From Acinetobacter variabilis (GTDB taxonomy: Bacteria; Pseudomonadota; Gammaproteobacteria; Pseudomonadales; Moraxellaceae): DNA of 64,000 nt. Location: positions 35,194 to 99,193 of the forward strand of contig NZ_KB850112.1 in the NCBI RefSeq assembly GCF_000369625.1, written 5' to 3'. The notes beneath the pieces are model-generated. The model did no database searches. It was not told where the DNA came from and saw only the letters and a program-made list of their open reading frames with translations. This document shows, piece by piece, positions 29,029-37,778 of this stretch (position 1 is its first letter; each line of letters begins with the position of its first letter). The translations under genes and the position numbers were made by a program.

Positions 29029-30045
29029 ATGATGCAGAGAGGATGGAAAGCCCTGGCTGTAGGTGCAGCACTCGCGGCAGTCTCAGGCCTGGCTCAGGCT
29101 AAACAGGTAGTATGTGTATTCGATCTGGTCGGCAAAAATGGCGACGTCTATGCTGTAATGAAAGACTATCAACTGGCCGCAAAAAACTGGGGTGCTGATA
29201 TCGAGCTTAGGGTAAATACCAATGAAGCTGTCGTCGCAGAAGATTTTAAAGCTGGTAAATGTGATGGGATCAGTGTTACCGGTATGCGCGGCCGTCAGTT
29301 CAACCGCTTTACCGGTTCACTCGATGCGATTGGCGCGATTCCAGATTTGAACCTTGCAGTTAAAGTGATGCAAGGCCTGGCGAGTCCGACCTTTGCCAAG
29401 CTCATGGTTCAAGGCAAGTATGAAGTCGCAGGGGTGATTCCGGTAGGTGATGCCTTCCTGATGGTCAATGACCGGAGCATTAATACGGTTGCGAAAGCAG
29501 CAGGTAAAAAATTTGCTGTACTTGACTATGATGAAGCACAAAAAATAATGGTTCAGCAAGTGGGTGCACAGGCAGTCAGCGCCGATGTGACCAACTTTGG
29601 CTCTAAATTTAACAATGGTCAGGTCGATATTATTGGCGCGCCAGCTGCTGTATTTAAACCACTCGAGCTGCATAAAGGTTTGGGCAGTAAGGGCGCCATT
29701 GTGAATTATCCGGTGTTGCAGGTCACTGGTAATATCATTATTCGTCCGGATAAATTCCCGGTCGGATATGGACAAAAATCACGTGAATGGGTGAAAAGCC
29801 AGTTACCACGTGCTTTTGGAATTTTAGGTAAAATGAAGGCAGATATTCCCTCTAAATACTGGATGGATATTCCTGAGGCAGATAAACCGGGTTACCAAAA
29901 GCTGATGCGTGATTCGCGGATTGATCTGACCAAACGGGGTATTTATGACAAACGCATGATGAAGTTGCTCTGGCAATTCCGCTGCAAGCAGAATCCGAAA
30001 AACTTCGAATGTGCATTACAGGATGAGAACTATAAACAATCCTGA
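29029..30045 (+). CDS. Putative periplasmic solute-binding protein, paralog 3 of 3
   Basis: 338 aa with signal peptide ending GLAQA before KQVVCVFDLVGKNGDVYAVM. It is the most diverged of the three: the SGESF motif is NGDVY, and the C-terminus ends in CALQDENYKQS instead of CS.SGE. The core (GKKFAVLDYDEAQKIMVQQVGAQ, IIIRPDKFPVGYGQKSREWV) is kept. GGAAAG precedes the ATG. The divergence suggests a different ligand or partner. Confidence 0.82.
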   Translation: MMQRGWKALAVGAALAAVSGLAQAKQVVCVFDLVGKNGDVYAVMKDYQLAAKNWGADIELRVNTNEAVVAEDFKAGKCDGISVTGMRGRQFNRFTGSLDAIGAIPDLNLAVKVMQGLASPTFAKLMVQGKYEVAGVIPVGDAFLMVNDRSINTVAKAAGKKFAVLDYDEAQKIMVQQVGAQAVSADVTNFGSKFNNGQVDIIGAPAAVFKPLELHKGLGSKGAIVNYPVLQVTGNIIIRPDKFPVGYGQKSREWVKSQLPRAFGILGKMKADIPSKYWMDIPEADKPGYQKLMRDSRIDLTKRGIYDKRMMKLLWQFRCKQNPKNFECALQDENYKQS

Positions 30046-30161
30046 TAAAATTACTCTGATTTGACTTTTAATCTGTACAGACTGACCATATATTGAGTGT
30101 GTTATACTCGAAATATGGTCTTTTCTTTTTAAAGACATTCCATTCAACAGAGGAATCCGCC

Positions 30162-30497
30162 ATGAATGCTCAAGCGCTTGTGCTCACCGACAATGCCGCA
30201 AATAAAGTACGCCAGTTGCGTGACAGTGAAGGTAACCAAGACTTAATGCTCCGTGTGTATGTCACCGGTGGCGGCTGTTCAGGTTTCTCTTATGGCTTTA
30301 ACTTTGCGGAAAGCCAAAATGAAGATGATGCAGAATTCGTCAATGGCGATGTCAAAATGCTGGTCGATTCTCTGAGCTATCAATATCTGGTTGGTTCAGT
30401 GGTTGACTATGTTGAAGGTCTGGAAGGTTCACGTTTTGTGGTACAAAACCCGAATGCTACGACGACCTGTGGTTGTGGATCTTCATTCTCGATCTAA
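30162..30497 (+). CDS. erpA: Iron-sulfur cluster insertion protein ErpA
   Basis: 111 aa A-type carrier (HesB/IscA fold). The three cluster-binding cysteines are Cys in [11 protein letters not shown] and the CGCGSSFSI pair at the C-terminus. It passes Fe-S clusters to apo-proteins, including those of isoprenoid synthesis. ATG 30162 follows AGAGGAA; the frame is open back to 30093 but without a site. A TATACT-like -10 lies at about 30104-30109. A terminator closes the gene. Confidence 0.95.
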   Translation: MNAQALVLTDNAANKVRQLRDSEGNQDLMLRVYVTGGGCSGFSYGFNFAESQNEDDAEFVNGDVKMLVDSLSYQYLVGSVVDYVEGLEGSRFVVQNPNATTTCGCGSSFSI

Positions 30498-30514
30498 TAC
30501 ATATCAAGTTGAAT

Positions 30515-30542
30515 AAAAAAGTCCTCGTATGAGGACTTTTTT
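30515..30542. terminator. Bidirectional terminator between erpA and the following gene
   Basis: Stem AAAAGTCCTC / GAGGACTTTT, GTAT loop, A and T runs on both sides. It serves the convergent genes. Confidence 0.9.
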
Positions 30543-30557
30543 ATATCTGAAGAAAGC

Positions 30558-30923
30558 TTAGCTTTCTAATTTGACTGCTTCAAGCAGGTCAAAAATCACT
30601 GTAGTGACATCCTGACTCAGTTCGCGGTTATTAAATATCTCGTAGGCTGTAATAGTAATGTCCGTATCGCTCGGCAATAGACGCTGTTCCTCTTCAATCA
30701 AGTCATTGATCGGCAATAAGGTTTGTTTCACTTGCAGATGCAAAATATCCTTAAATTCAAGATTTTCATCATCTAGCTCGATCAGCTGTTCATTGAAATA
30801 AGGCAGCAAAATTGAATGAAGATAAGGTTGAATATCCTCGATATCAAAGATCTCGATATCACGGGTTTCATCAATCGTACTAATGTGGTCATTTACTTCA
30901 ATTAAAATATGGTAGTAACTCAC
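30558..30923 (-). CDS. Hypothetical acidic protein
   Basis: 121 aa from GTG 30923, chosen because GGAG lies 6 bases upstream; a TTG at 30935 would add four residues. The protein is strongly acidic (runs such as DIEIFDIEDI and IELDDENLEF) with alternating hydrophobic residues, no cysteines, no signal and no membrane segment. I recognise no family. It is convergent with erpA and shares its terminator. Confidence 0.6.
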   Translation of the reverse strand: MSYYHILIEVNDHISTIDETRDIEIFDIEDIQPYLHSILLPYFNEQLIELDDENLEFKDILHLQVKQTLLPINDLIEEEQRLLPSDTDITITAYEIFNNRELSQDVTTVIFDLLEAVKLES

Positions 30924-31046
30924 ATGAATCTCCAAGAAAGTTGGCCTAAGACGTCCTACTGTTCTTCACAATAACATGAAATGAAACCGGGTTGTATTTT
31001 TACTAGCCTAAACACATAAATAATTTAGGGAGTTAAAACCTGAATT

Positions 31047-31952
31047 TTATCGGGTATATAACAGGGTCTTGTCTGCTGGACGCAGTTTGAAATCTTGCAG
31101 ATTCTGTTCACCCAATACTGGATACATCAAGGCTTCCGGATCATTATGATGATAGAGACCCAAGGCATGGCCCAGCTCATGTGCCAAAGTTAAACGTAAA
31201 TCATCTTTGGCATCAAACTGATAAATCTGGATCTTATCTCCCATAAAAATACCCTTATGAAACTGGCGTGGGGGAAAGCGCTGCTGGGCCTGCTGAATAT
31301 TTCGCTGATGACTTTGCACACTGTTTTGATGAACAGAAACTTGCTGGTTAAATGAGGATAGCTGTTCCTGAAGATAGGCATATTCGCGTTTAAAATTTTC
31401 CAGTTTAGGCTTGAGCATTTCCATCTCATACTGAAGCTGTTCACGCTCGGTAGATGAGCTGGCCTGTTGACGGCGTTGCAATAGGGTTTGAAATTCAAAT
31501 TCCAGCTGACTTTTTTGCTGAATCAGTCGTTGCTGCTGATCTTCTAGATTTTTCTGCGAAACTTGCAGATTGCTGACTTCACGCTGATATCTGGCTTCAT
31601 CGGCAAGTAACTTTTTTTCGACCTTTTTAAAGGCTTCATAGTCCTGTTGGCGTTGATCATAGATCAGTTGAATAGCCAGCTGAGCATTCTCATCATAAAC
31701 CATCAGATCATCACGATTGGTTCCTTCATGCCAGATCTGAATTGCTTCCTGACCTAATTGAATGACTTCATCACGGGTCAGGCCAAAACCCGGATCGACC
31801 TGATCAATCCGGAAACGTAGGCGCGTATCAAAAGGATGGGTTAAACGATCAGCCAGTGAATTAAATTTTAATTGTGGATGGGTCTTGGTTTGTAGATGCA
31901 AAAACAATGACACAATGAAAACGACAATCCCCAGAAAGCTTAAAAGACGCAT
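31047..31952 (-). CDS. Matrixin-family zinc metalloprotease with coiled-coil region
   Basis: 301 aa. An N-terminal hydrophobic segment (LLSFLGIVVFIVSLFLHL) acts as a membrane anchor or signal. A glutamine-rich coiled coil spans about 110-220. The C-terminal metzincin site is HELGHALGLYH at 258-268, with a Met-turn in ALMYP around 276. The three histidines and catalytic Glu are intact. The enzyme should act outside the cytoplasm; its substrate is unknown. A long coiled coil inserted before the zinc site is unusual for a small matrixin. Confidence 0.85.
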   Translation of the reverse strand: MRLLSFLGIVVFIVSLFLHLQTKTHPQLKFNSLADRLTHPFDTRLRFRIDQVDPGFGLTRDEVIQLGQEAIQIWHEGTNRDDLMVYDENAQLAIQLIYDQRQQDYEAFKKVEKKLLADEARYQREVSNLQVSQKNLEDQQQRLIQQKSQLEFEFQTLLQRRQQASSSTEREQLQYEMEMLKPKLENFKREYAYLQEQLSSFNQQVSVHQNSVQSHQRNIQQAQQRFPPRQFHKGIFMGDKIQIYQFDAKDDLRLTLAHELGHALGLYHHNDPEALMYPVLGEQNLQDFKLRPADKTLLYTR

Positions 31953-32058
31953 AGTGTTTTTTAAAATATTGTTTGGCTCAATGTAGCTAAAAAAACAGCA
32001 AAATCCTAGCGTCAGAGCGATAAAGACCGTGCTTATGCACGGTTCTGCTCAGGTTAGA

Positions 32059-32208
32059 TTATGATTTTTTACCTTTCCACTGCTCAACCTGTCTTGGCAT
32101 ATTGGAATGATAAATAAAACCAAGGCCTATACCATTCAATAAGAAGATCATAAATTCAATTAAATATTTCAGGTTATAGGAAATGTCTGGTTTGGTGATT
32201 AAAGGCAT
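32059..32208 (-). CDS. Possible small single-TM protein
   Basis: 49-codon frame from ATG 32208 to TAA 32059, opening MPLITKPDISYNLKYLIEF, then a hydrophobic stretch (MIFLLNGIGLGFIY) and a basic tail KGKKS. It overlaps the end of the upstream membrane gene by 35 bases in another frame, so it could be a translationally coupled small protein or an unrelated open frame. No ribosome site is clear. Confidence 0.4.
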   Translation of the reverse strand: MPLITKPDISYNLKYLIEFMIFLLNGIGLGFIYHSNMPRQVEQWKGKKS

Positions 32209-32503
32209 ACAGCGTGATTTCAGATTTAAAGATCTGGAAAATAATATAGCTCAGAAGTCCAATACCTAAAATGATAAAACCTTTTCCGGAAGGATAGCGC
32301 TGAGGTACAGCCAGGATCAGCAACACAATGATGGCAATCAGAAAGCCTAAGGAAAAAGAAGCTTCAATTCCGAAGGTTTGCAGGTAATTAAAAGGCGCTA
32401 GTACCACATTCGGCGGTAAGATCAGAAGCAGATTACCCATCGGGTAGAGCAGCATGATCGCAAGCCCGGAAGCCAGAAGAAAAAGCTTAATAAAATTCTG
32501 CAT
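32174..32503 (-). CDS. Hypothetical multi-pass membrane protein
   Basis: 109 aa with three to four hydrophobic segments (KLFLLASGLAIMLLYPMG, then FGIEASFSLGFLIAIIVLLILAVP, then GFIILGIGLLSYIIFQIF). No motif is recognised. It lies between the matrixin gene and the dnaK terminator, on the same strand as both. Confidence 0.65.
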   Translation of the reverse strand: MQNFIKLFLLASGLAIMLLYPMGNLLLILPPNVVLAPFNYLQTFGIEASFSLGFLIAIIVLLILAVPQRYPSGKGFIILGIGLLSYIIFQIFKSEITLYAFNHQTRHFL

Positions 32504-32575
32504 ACGTTTTTATTTTTAAGTTATTTATTTCATTATAGTTTAATTAAAAAAGATTCTATTGCCTATGCGTTGAGC

Positions 32576-32607
32576 AAAAAAAGACCGCATAAAATGCGGT
32601 CTTTTTC
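32576..32607. terminator. Terminator of dnaK
   Basis: Stem AAAGACCGCAT / ATGCGGTCTTT with a short A-rich loop and T run on the minus strand, just beyond the dnaK stop. Confidence 0.9.
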
Positions 32608-32620
32608 TCAAAGTGACAAA

Positions 32621-34561
32621 TTATTTTTTGTCATCTTTTACTTCAGTGAATTCAGCATCAACTACGCCGTCATCTGCTTTTTGAGCTTGGTCTTCGCCGC
32701 CTTGGAATGCATTAGGATCGAAACCTTGTGCACCGCCTTGGCCTTGAGCTGATTCATAAGCACGCTGAGTGATCGGCATAATAATGTTTTGCAATGCTTC
32801 AGTTTTCGCTTTGATTGCTTCAACATCATTTTCTTTCGTAGACGCTTCTAACTCAGAAACCGCAGTTTCGATTGCAGTTTTTTCGTCAGCAGTCACTTGT
32901 TCACCAAGATCTTTTACTGCTTTTTGAGCAGAAGAAACTAGCGCATCCGCTTCGTTACGTGCTTTTGCAAGCTCTTCAAACTTACGGTCTTCTTCAGCAT
33001 TCGCTTCAGCATCTTTGATCATTGCTTCGATTTCAGCATCAGACAAACCTGAGTTTGCTTTGATCTGGATAGATTGCTCTTTACCAGTGCTCTTATCTTT
33101 CGCAGATACTTTCAAGATACCATCCGCGTTGATATCGAATGATACTTCAATTTGTGGCACACCACGTGGAGCAGGTGGGATGTCGCCTAACTGGAAGTTA
33201 CCCAACAATTTGTTTTGTTGAGCCATTTTACGTTCACCTTGGTAAACTGAAATGTCTACAGCAGGCTGGTTGTCCGCAGCAGTTGAGAACACTTGAGATT
33301 TCTTCGCAGGAATCGTCGTGTTTTTCTCAATGATTGGAGTCAATACGCCACCCATGGTTTCAATACCAAGAGTTAGTGGAGTTACGTCAAGAAGAAGTAC
33401 GTCAGTTTTGTCACCAGACAATACTGCACCTTGGATCGCTGCACCCATTGCGACTGCTTCGTCCGGGTTCACGTCTTTACGTGGCTCACGACCGAAGAAT
33501 TCTTGTACTTTTTGTTGTACAAGTGGCATACGAGACTGACCACCAACCAGAATCACGTCAGAGATGTCAGAAGTTGAAAGACCTGCATCTTTCAGCGCAA
33601 TCTTACAAGGCTCGATGGTACGAGCTACAAGATCAGCAACCAAACCTTCAAGTTTTGCACGAGTCACGTTGATCACTAAGTGTTTAGGACCAGTCGCATC
33701 TGCAGTGATGTATGGAAGGTTGATTTCAGTTGCGTTAGAAGAAGAAAGCTCGATTTTTGCTTTTTCAGCTGCTTCTTTCAGACGTTGTAACGCAAGTGGA
33801 TCGTTTTTCAAGTTCACGTTTTGTTCTTTCTTGAACTCTTCAACCAGGTAGTCAATCAATGCATTATCGAAGTCTTCACCACCAAGGAATGTATCACCGT
33901 TGGTAGATAACACTTCAATTTGCTGGTCGCCATCAAGGTCAGCGATTTCGATGATGGATACGTCGAAAGTACCACCACCCAAGTCGTATACAGCAACTTT
34001 ACGGTCACCTTCTTTCTTGTCCATACCGAACGCAAGAGCAGCAGCAGTTGGTTCGTTGATGATACGTTTAACTTCTAGGCCTGCGATTTTACCTGCATCC
34101 TTAGTTGCTTGACGTTGTGCATCGTTGAAGTAAGCAGGAACAGTAATCACCGCTTCAGTCACTGTTTCACCCAGATAGTCTTCTGCAGTTTTCTTCATTT
34201 TTTTCAGAACTTCTGCAGAGATCTGTTGTGGTGCAAGTTTCTTATCGTTTACTTCAACCCAAGCATCGCCATTGTCTGCTTTGATGATTTTGTATGGCAC
34301 CAGACCGATATCTTTTTGTACTGCCTGGTCTTCATAACGACGACCGATCAGACGTTTGATCGCGAATAATGTGTTTTTAGGGTTCGTTACCGCTTGGCGT
34401 TTAGCTGATTGACCGACCAGAATTTCACCATCTTTGTACGCAATAATAGATGGAGTTGTACGTGCGCCTTCAGCGTTTTCGATAACTTTAACTTTGTCGC
34501 CTTCAAGTACTGCAACACATGAGTTTGTAGTACCTAAGTCAATACCAATGATTTTAGCCAT
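32621..34561 (-). CDS. dnaK: Molecular chaperone DnaK (Hsp70)
   Basis: 646 aa. ATPase domain opens [19 protein letters not shown], with [17 protein letters not shown], the linker [16 protein letters not shown] and the phosphate loop [16 protein letters not shown]. The substrate domain and lid follow, ending in a Gly/Gln-rich tail and [13 protein letters not shown]. It folds and refolds proteins with DnaJ and GrpE. It is 119 bases downstream of grpE and has its own heat-shock-like promoter; dnaJ is not adjacent. GAGGAAAC supplies the ribosome site. Confidence 0.98.
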   Translation of the reverse strand: MAKIIGIDLGTTNSCVAVLEGDKVKVIENAEGARTTPSIIAYKDGEILVGQSAKRQAVTNPKNTLFAIKRLIGRRYEDQAVQKDIGLVPYKIIKADNGDAWVEVNDKKLAPQQISAEVLKKMKKTAEDYLGETVTEAVITVPAYFNDAQRQATKDAGKIAGLEVKRIINEPTAAALAFGMDKKEGDRKVAVYDLGGGTFDVSIIEIADLDGDQQIEVLSTNGDTFLGGEDFDNALIDYLVEEFKKEQNVNLKNDPLALQRLKEAAEKAKIELSSSNATEINLPYITADATGPKHLVINVTRAKLEGLVADLVARTIEPCKIALKDAGLSTSDISDVILVGGQSRMPLVQQKVQEFFGREPRKDVNPDEAVAMGAAIQGAVLSGDKTDVLLLDVTPLTLGIETMGGVLTPIIEKNTTIPAKKSQVFSTAADNQPAVDISVYQGERKMAQQNKLLGNFQLGDIPPAPRGVPQIEVSFDINADGILKVSAKDKSTGKEQSIQIKANSGLSDAEIEAMIKDAEANAEEDRKFEELAKARNEADALVSSAQKAVKDLGEQVTADEKTAIETAVSELEASTKENDVEAIKAKTEALQNIIMPITQRAYESAQGQGGAQGFDPNAFQGGEDQAQKADDGVVDAEFTEVKDDKK

Positions 34562-34608
34562 TTGGATGTTTCCTCAAAAATTTTTTTGTGATTTACACTT
34601 ATTATCCG

Positions 34609-34636
34609 ATATGAGAGCCGTTCAATTTTTTTCAAG
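34609..34636 (-). promoter_or_regulatory. Sigma-32-like promoter of dnaK
   Basis: On the minus strand, CTTGAA, 14 bases, then TCTCATAT, against the sigma-32 consensus CTTGAA N13-14 CCCCATNT. It lies about 50 bases upstream of the dnaK ATG. Confidence 0.6.
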
Positions 34637-34680
34637 TAAGTTTTTAGAAAAAATTTCACAAACTCCCGAATTTATTTAGC

Positions 34681-35223
34681 TTAAGCGCCAACCATAACCA
34701 TTGCAGGACGTAATAAACGGCCGTTCAGGGCATAACCTTTTTGCAAGACTGTACCGATCTCATTGGCTTTGGCATCTGGTGCAATACCGACTGCCTGATG
34801 TAACTCGGCATTAAAACCATTCTCGGTATCAACTACGACCACACCAAATTTTTCTAATGTTGTCAGTAAACCTTTTAAGGTTAGTTCTACGCCTTCCCGT
34901 AACGGGCCTTGTTCTTCACCCGCAGCGAGAATTGCACGTTCCAGGTTATCTACAGTTTCTAACAGCTCTTTAGAGAACTTTTCCAAAACAGTATCTTTAT
35001 GCTTTTCTGATTCGCGCTGAATGCGTTCTACACTTTTTTGTGCCTCATATACGGCATTTGCAGTACGTGCTTTTTCCAGTTTTAAATCGCCTTCAAGCTG
35101 TGCGATTTGTTCCTGTAAAGACTCAACGGTAACTTCAGCTTGTTCAGGTTCAGCTTGAGCTGTTTGTTGTTCCGTTTGCTCTTGCTCAAGTTCTTGAGCT
35201 TGATCGTTTTGCTCAGTCGCCAT
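34681..35223 (-). CDS. grpE: Nucleotide exchange factor GrpE
   Basis: 180 aa. A Gln/Glu-rich N-terminal segment is followed by the long dimerising helix (about 45-100) and the C-terminal beta domain with [21 protein letters not shown], the GrpE signature. It releases ADP from DnaK and senses temperature. ATG 35223 follows CGGAG at 8 bases; an ATG 11 codons earlier has no site. Located upstream of dnaK on the same strand. Confidence 0.96.
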   Translation of the reverse strand: MATEQNDQAQELEQEQTEQQTAQAEPEQAEVTVESLQEQIAQLEGDLKLEKARTANAVYEAQKSVERIQRESEKHKDTVLEKFSKELLETVDNLERAILAAGEEQGPLREGVELTLKGLLTTLEKFGVVVVDTENGFNAELHQAVGIAPDAKANEIGTVLQKGYALNGRLLRPAMVMVGA

Positions 35224-35330
35224 TGATTTACTCCGTTTAAATGGGTTCTTAAACATGTACAGTCCTTGGGCGTCAGAGTTAACTGCGTTAATACTGAACT
35301 GCCATGATTGAAATTTTTAATTATTTAAAG

Positions 35331-35358
35331 AAATCGGGGCAGGGGCAAAAAATTCAAG
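35331..35358 (-). promoter_or_regulatory. Sigma-32-like promoter of grpE
   Basis: On the minus strand, CTTGAA, 13 bases, then CCCCGATTT, close to the sigma-32 consensus. It lies about 108 bases upstream of the grpE ATG. Confidence 0.72.
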
Positions 35359-35468
35359 CACAAATACAGATTAATTTTAAGATTTATTTGGATTTAATGA
35401 CTTTAATAAAAGCAGCATCGTATTTTTAGATAGGAATAATAATTTTTATCTGTTTTAAATATTTTTAA

Positions 35469-35597
35469 GACCGGTACATCATGGCGTCATTAACAGCGAC
35501 CTTGTTCGGAGGAGAGAGCTGAACCAGGTTGCTGTTGCCTTATTTTTTAAACTGTTTTTCCAGTCGGATCCCTCACATATGGTCCGGCTTCTTTTTG
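35469..35597 (+). ncRNA. Candidate small structured RNA
   Basis: A long hairpin pairs AACAGCGACCTTGTTC (35492-35507) with GAACCAGGTTGCTGTT (35521-35536). Its purine-rich loop contains GGAGGAGAG. About 25 bases on, a second stem (AGTCGGATC 35562-35570 / GGTCCGGCT 35581-35589) is followed by CTTTTTG, like an intrinsic terminator. The region has no open frame. The GGA in the loop could bind CsrA or act as an anti-Shine-Dalgarno mimic, but this is inference. No promoter was assigned, and transcription is unproven. Confidence 0.45.
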
Positions 35598-35733
35598 TCC
35601 AGATTATTTTTTAGACATAAAAGCGATTAATAACTAAGCAATAAAGTATTACAAAAAAAATGAGCAACGCTATATTATTCATTTCAGATTCTATCGCTGT
35701 AGTTTCTTCTCTTTTTTAGAAATGTGTTTTCGT

Positions 35734-35766
35734 GGCTTATCTTTTCTCTAGATAAGCCTTTTTTTT
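35734..35766 (+). terminator. Strong orphan terminator on the plus strand
   Basis: Stem GGCTTATC / GATAAGCC followed by eight T. No plus-strand protein gene lies upstream for more than 5 kb, so it implies a non-coding plus-strand transcript. About 130 bases between this stem and the candidate RNA at 35469-35597 are otherwise empty. Confidence 0.75.
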
Positions 35767-35896
35767 GCCTGAAATTTGCTACGATTTTCGACTTATAAAA
35801 TGGGATCATCTTCATCAAGACTATGCTGAGTGAAAACATTTCTTCTATTAAAAGAAAATGACTGGAATGAGATCAAAACTATAAAACTCAGTCCAT

Positions 35897-35931
35897 AAAA
35901 AAGCCCTGATTTAAATCAGGGCCTCTCTTTT
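35897..35931. terminator. Bidirectional terminator of the lipoprotein gene
   Basis: Perfect stem GCCCTGATTT / AAATCAGGGC with A runs on one side and a TCTCTTTTT tract on the other. It follows the lipoprotein gene on the minus strand. Confidence 0.85.
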
Positions 35932-35946
35932 TATTTAATATTCTGC

Positions 35947-36441
35947 CTAATCACGACGATTATGTGGTCGCTGCTGTTCTTGTTTACGTCGCTGATCATT
36001 CCAGCGTGGATTATTAGAGCGGTTTTGCTGAACCCGTTTACGCTGCTGTTCTCCCACTTTCTTACGTTGTTCCAGCTGCTGGCGACGTTTACGTTCGGCC
36101 TGCGCCTGTTTCTGACGCTGATTACTCAGATTTTTGCGTTGCTGTTCCAGACGTTGTCGTTCCAGTTGAGTTTTACGCCGGTCCAGTTCTATTTGCCGAC
36201 GCCGTTCCTGTTCCCAGTTACGCTGCTGAATATTTTTGCGACGTTCCAGTTCCAGTCTTTTACGCTGCTGTTCGTATTCCCAGCGTTGCCGGTCATAGCG
36301 ACGGTCTTGATCATAACGATAATCATAACCTCGATCGTGACGGTCATAACGTCCGTCATAATAACCATCATCAGGAAAAGCCACACAGCCTACGGCTAAA
36401 AATGCAGTGGCTAAAGATACCGTTATTATTTTTATCGCCAT
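35947..36441 (-). CDS. Hypothetical Arg/Gln-rich lipoprotein
   Basis: 164 aa. The signal peptide ends in a lipobox (FLAVGC), so the mature protein is probably lipid-anchored at Cys19. After a Tyr/Asp-rich stretch (DDGYYDGRYDRHDRGYDYRY) nearly all the rest is Arg, Gln, Lys and Glu in repeating RRK.QLE patterns, giving a long, highly charged helix or coiled coil. The function is unknown; low complexity makes homology unreliable. It might bind nucleic acid, LPS or peptidoglycan in the periplasm. Confidence 0.75.
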   Translation of the reverse strand: MAIKIITVSLATAFLAVGCVAFPDDGYYDGRYDRHDRGYDYRYDQDRRYDRQRWEYEQQRKRLELERRKNIQQRNWEQERRRQIELDRRKTQLERQRLEQQRKNLSNQRQKQAQAERKRRQQLEQRKKVGEQQRKRVQQNRSNNPRWNDQRRKQEQQRPHNRRD

Positions 36442-36654
36442 AAGCTATCTCCTTTTATACAGACTTCTACATTAAAGTCGCAAAAGTGCTGTAAAAATCT
36501 CACTTAAACTCTCAATGACATCTGATTAAATTCAGGTTAGCGTATTTGGCAGATGATCTATGTACATTGATATTAAGTCTTATATAAGAATATGGTCACT
36601 AAAACCCTAATCATGTAGAAAAAATGAAGAATTATGGGAAAAGGATGAAAACTC

Positions 36655-37725
36655 ATGGGTGCGAATAATCCGGTCACAAAATTTGTAATGGATAAGGGGC
36701 AGGGCACTGCAGCACGTTTGCTGGATTGCCTGCCGAGCTTTGCACAAGAACGTCTGGTAAAAGCATTGGATTATCCTTATGACTATCCTGATTTGGATCC
36801 TTATATAAAATGCTTGATGGCGACTCAGATCAAACAGGGACAGCACAGTTTTATTAGTGAAGATGCGGTGCAATCACGTCAACTGTTTGATGAACGCATG
36901 AAAGCTATTCAGGCAAAACCGACACCGGTCAAGGCAGTCGAGGATCTGCGTCTGCCATTGCAAAATGGCACTATCTTTGCCCGACATTATCATCCGGCAC
37001 CACAGAAAAAATTGCCGATGGTCATTTTCTATCATGGCGGTGCATTTATAGTGGGTGGTCTGGATACACATGATGAGTTCTGCCGTTTATTGGCGGTGCA
37101 TGCCAAGGTGCAAGTGCTCAGCGTGGCTTATCCGCTAACGCCAGAATACAGTCCTTTGCAGATGGTACAGGTCTGTGAAGATGCTCTGGCTTGGGTACAT
37201 CAAAACATCAAGCAGCTGAAAATCTATAAAAACCAGATTGTAGTGGCAGGGGATAGTGCAGGTGGAAATCTGGCGGCAGTGGTTGCGCAGCGGAGTGCCA
37301 ATAAAATCTATGCACCTCGCGCACAGTTATTGCTTTACCCGGCTGTCGATTTTAAAAGCCGCCATCCTTCTTTTTATGCCTATAATCAGGGCCTGGTACT
37401 TTCAGCTCAGGATATTGATCTGGTAACCAAGTTATATGCTGAAACACATCAAGTCGAACTGGATGATCCGCTGATTTCACCGACCTATGGTGAACTAAAG
37501 AATCTGTCACCTGCCTATGTGATTACCGCCCGTCATGATGTGCTGCATGATGAAGGTTCAATCTATGCTCTGAAGTTACGTGAGAATGGGGTGCGAGTGT
37601 ATTATCAGGAATATACGGATCAGGCACACGGTTTTATCAATCTGACCCCAATTCATAAACGTTCTAAAAAGCAGGTCATTGAACTCAGCAAGAATTTCCG
37701 TAAATTCCTGGACAAAAAGATCTGA
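36655..37725 (+). CDS. Alpha/beta hydrolase, HSL-family esterase/lipase
   Basis: 356 aa. The oxyanion motif HGGAFIVGG begins at 127 and the nucleophile Ser201 lies in GDSAGG. Asp295 (ARHDVLHDEG) and His325 (DQAHGF) complete the triad, so the enzyme is intact. It should hydrolyse short or medium acyl esters in the cytoplasm. The N-terminal 95 residues form a helical cap. AAAGGATG precedes the ATG. A parS-containing hairpin follows directly. Confidence 0.9.
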   Translation: MGANNPVTKFVMDKGQGTAARLLDCLPSFAQERLVKALDYPYDYPDLDPYIKCLMATQIKQGQHSFISEDAVQSRQLFDERMKAIQAKPTPVKAVEDLRLPLQNGTIFARHYHPAPQKKLPMVIFYHGGAFIVGGLDTHDEFCRLLAVHAKVQVLSVAYPLTPEYSPLQMVQVCEDALAWVHQNIKQLKIYKNQIVVAGDSAGGNLAAVVAQRSANKIYAPRAQLLLYPAVDFKSRHPSFYAYNQGLVLSAQDIDLVTKLYAETHQVELDDPLISPTYGELKNLSPAYVITARHDVLHDEGSIYALKLRENGVRVYYQEYTDQAHGFINLTPIHKRSKKQVIELSKNFRKFLDKKI

Positions 37726-37745
37726 TTCAAAAATAGATGTAATTA

Positions 37746-37778
37746 AGGTGTTTCACGTGAAACACCTTTTTTATTTTT
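37746..37778 (+). terminator. Terminator of the esterase gene built on a parS site
   Basis: Stem AAGGTGTTTC / GAAACACCTT followed by T6 and more T. The same bases carry the parS palindrome, so one sequence probably serves transcription termination and chromosome segregation. Confidence 0.7.
37749..37764. promoter_or_regulatory. parS: parS site, perfect palindrome
   Basis: TGTTTCACGTGAAACA is an exact match to the ParB-binding consensus and perfectly palindromic. It sits just after the esterase stop inside a longer stem. Confidence 0.92.

Noticed and set aside
30060-30161. IscR site before erpA
   Set aside because: Only partial similarity to the type 1 motif; not strong enough to call.
35469-35597. 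4.5S (SRP) RNA
   Set aside because: The conserved GGAA tetraloop and asymmetric loop are absent despite a GGAGGA stretch.
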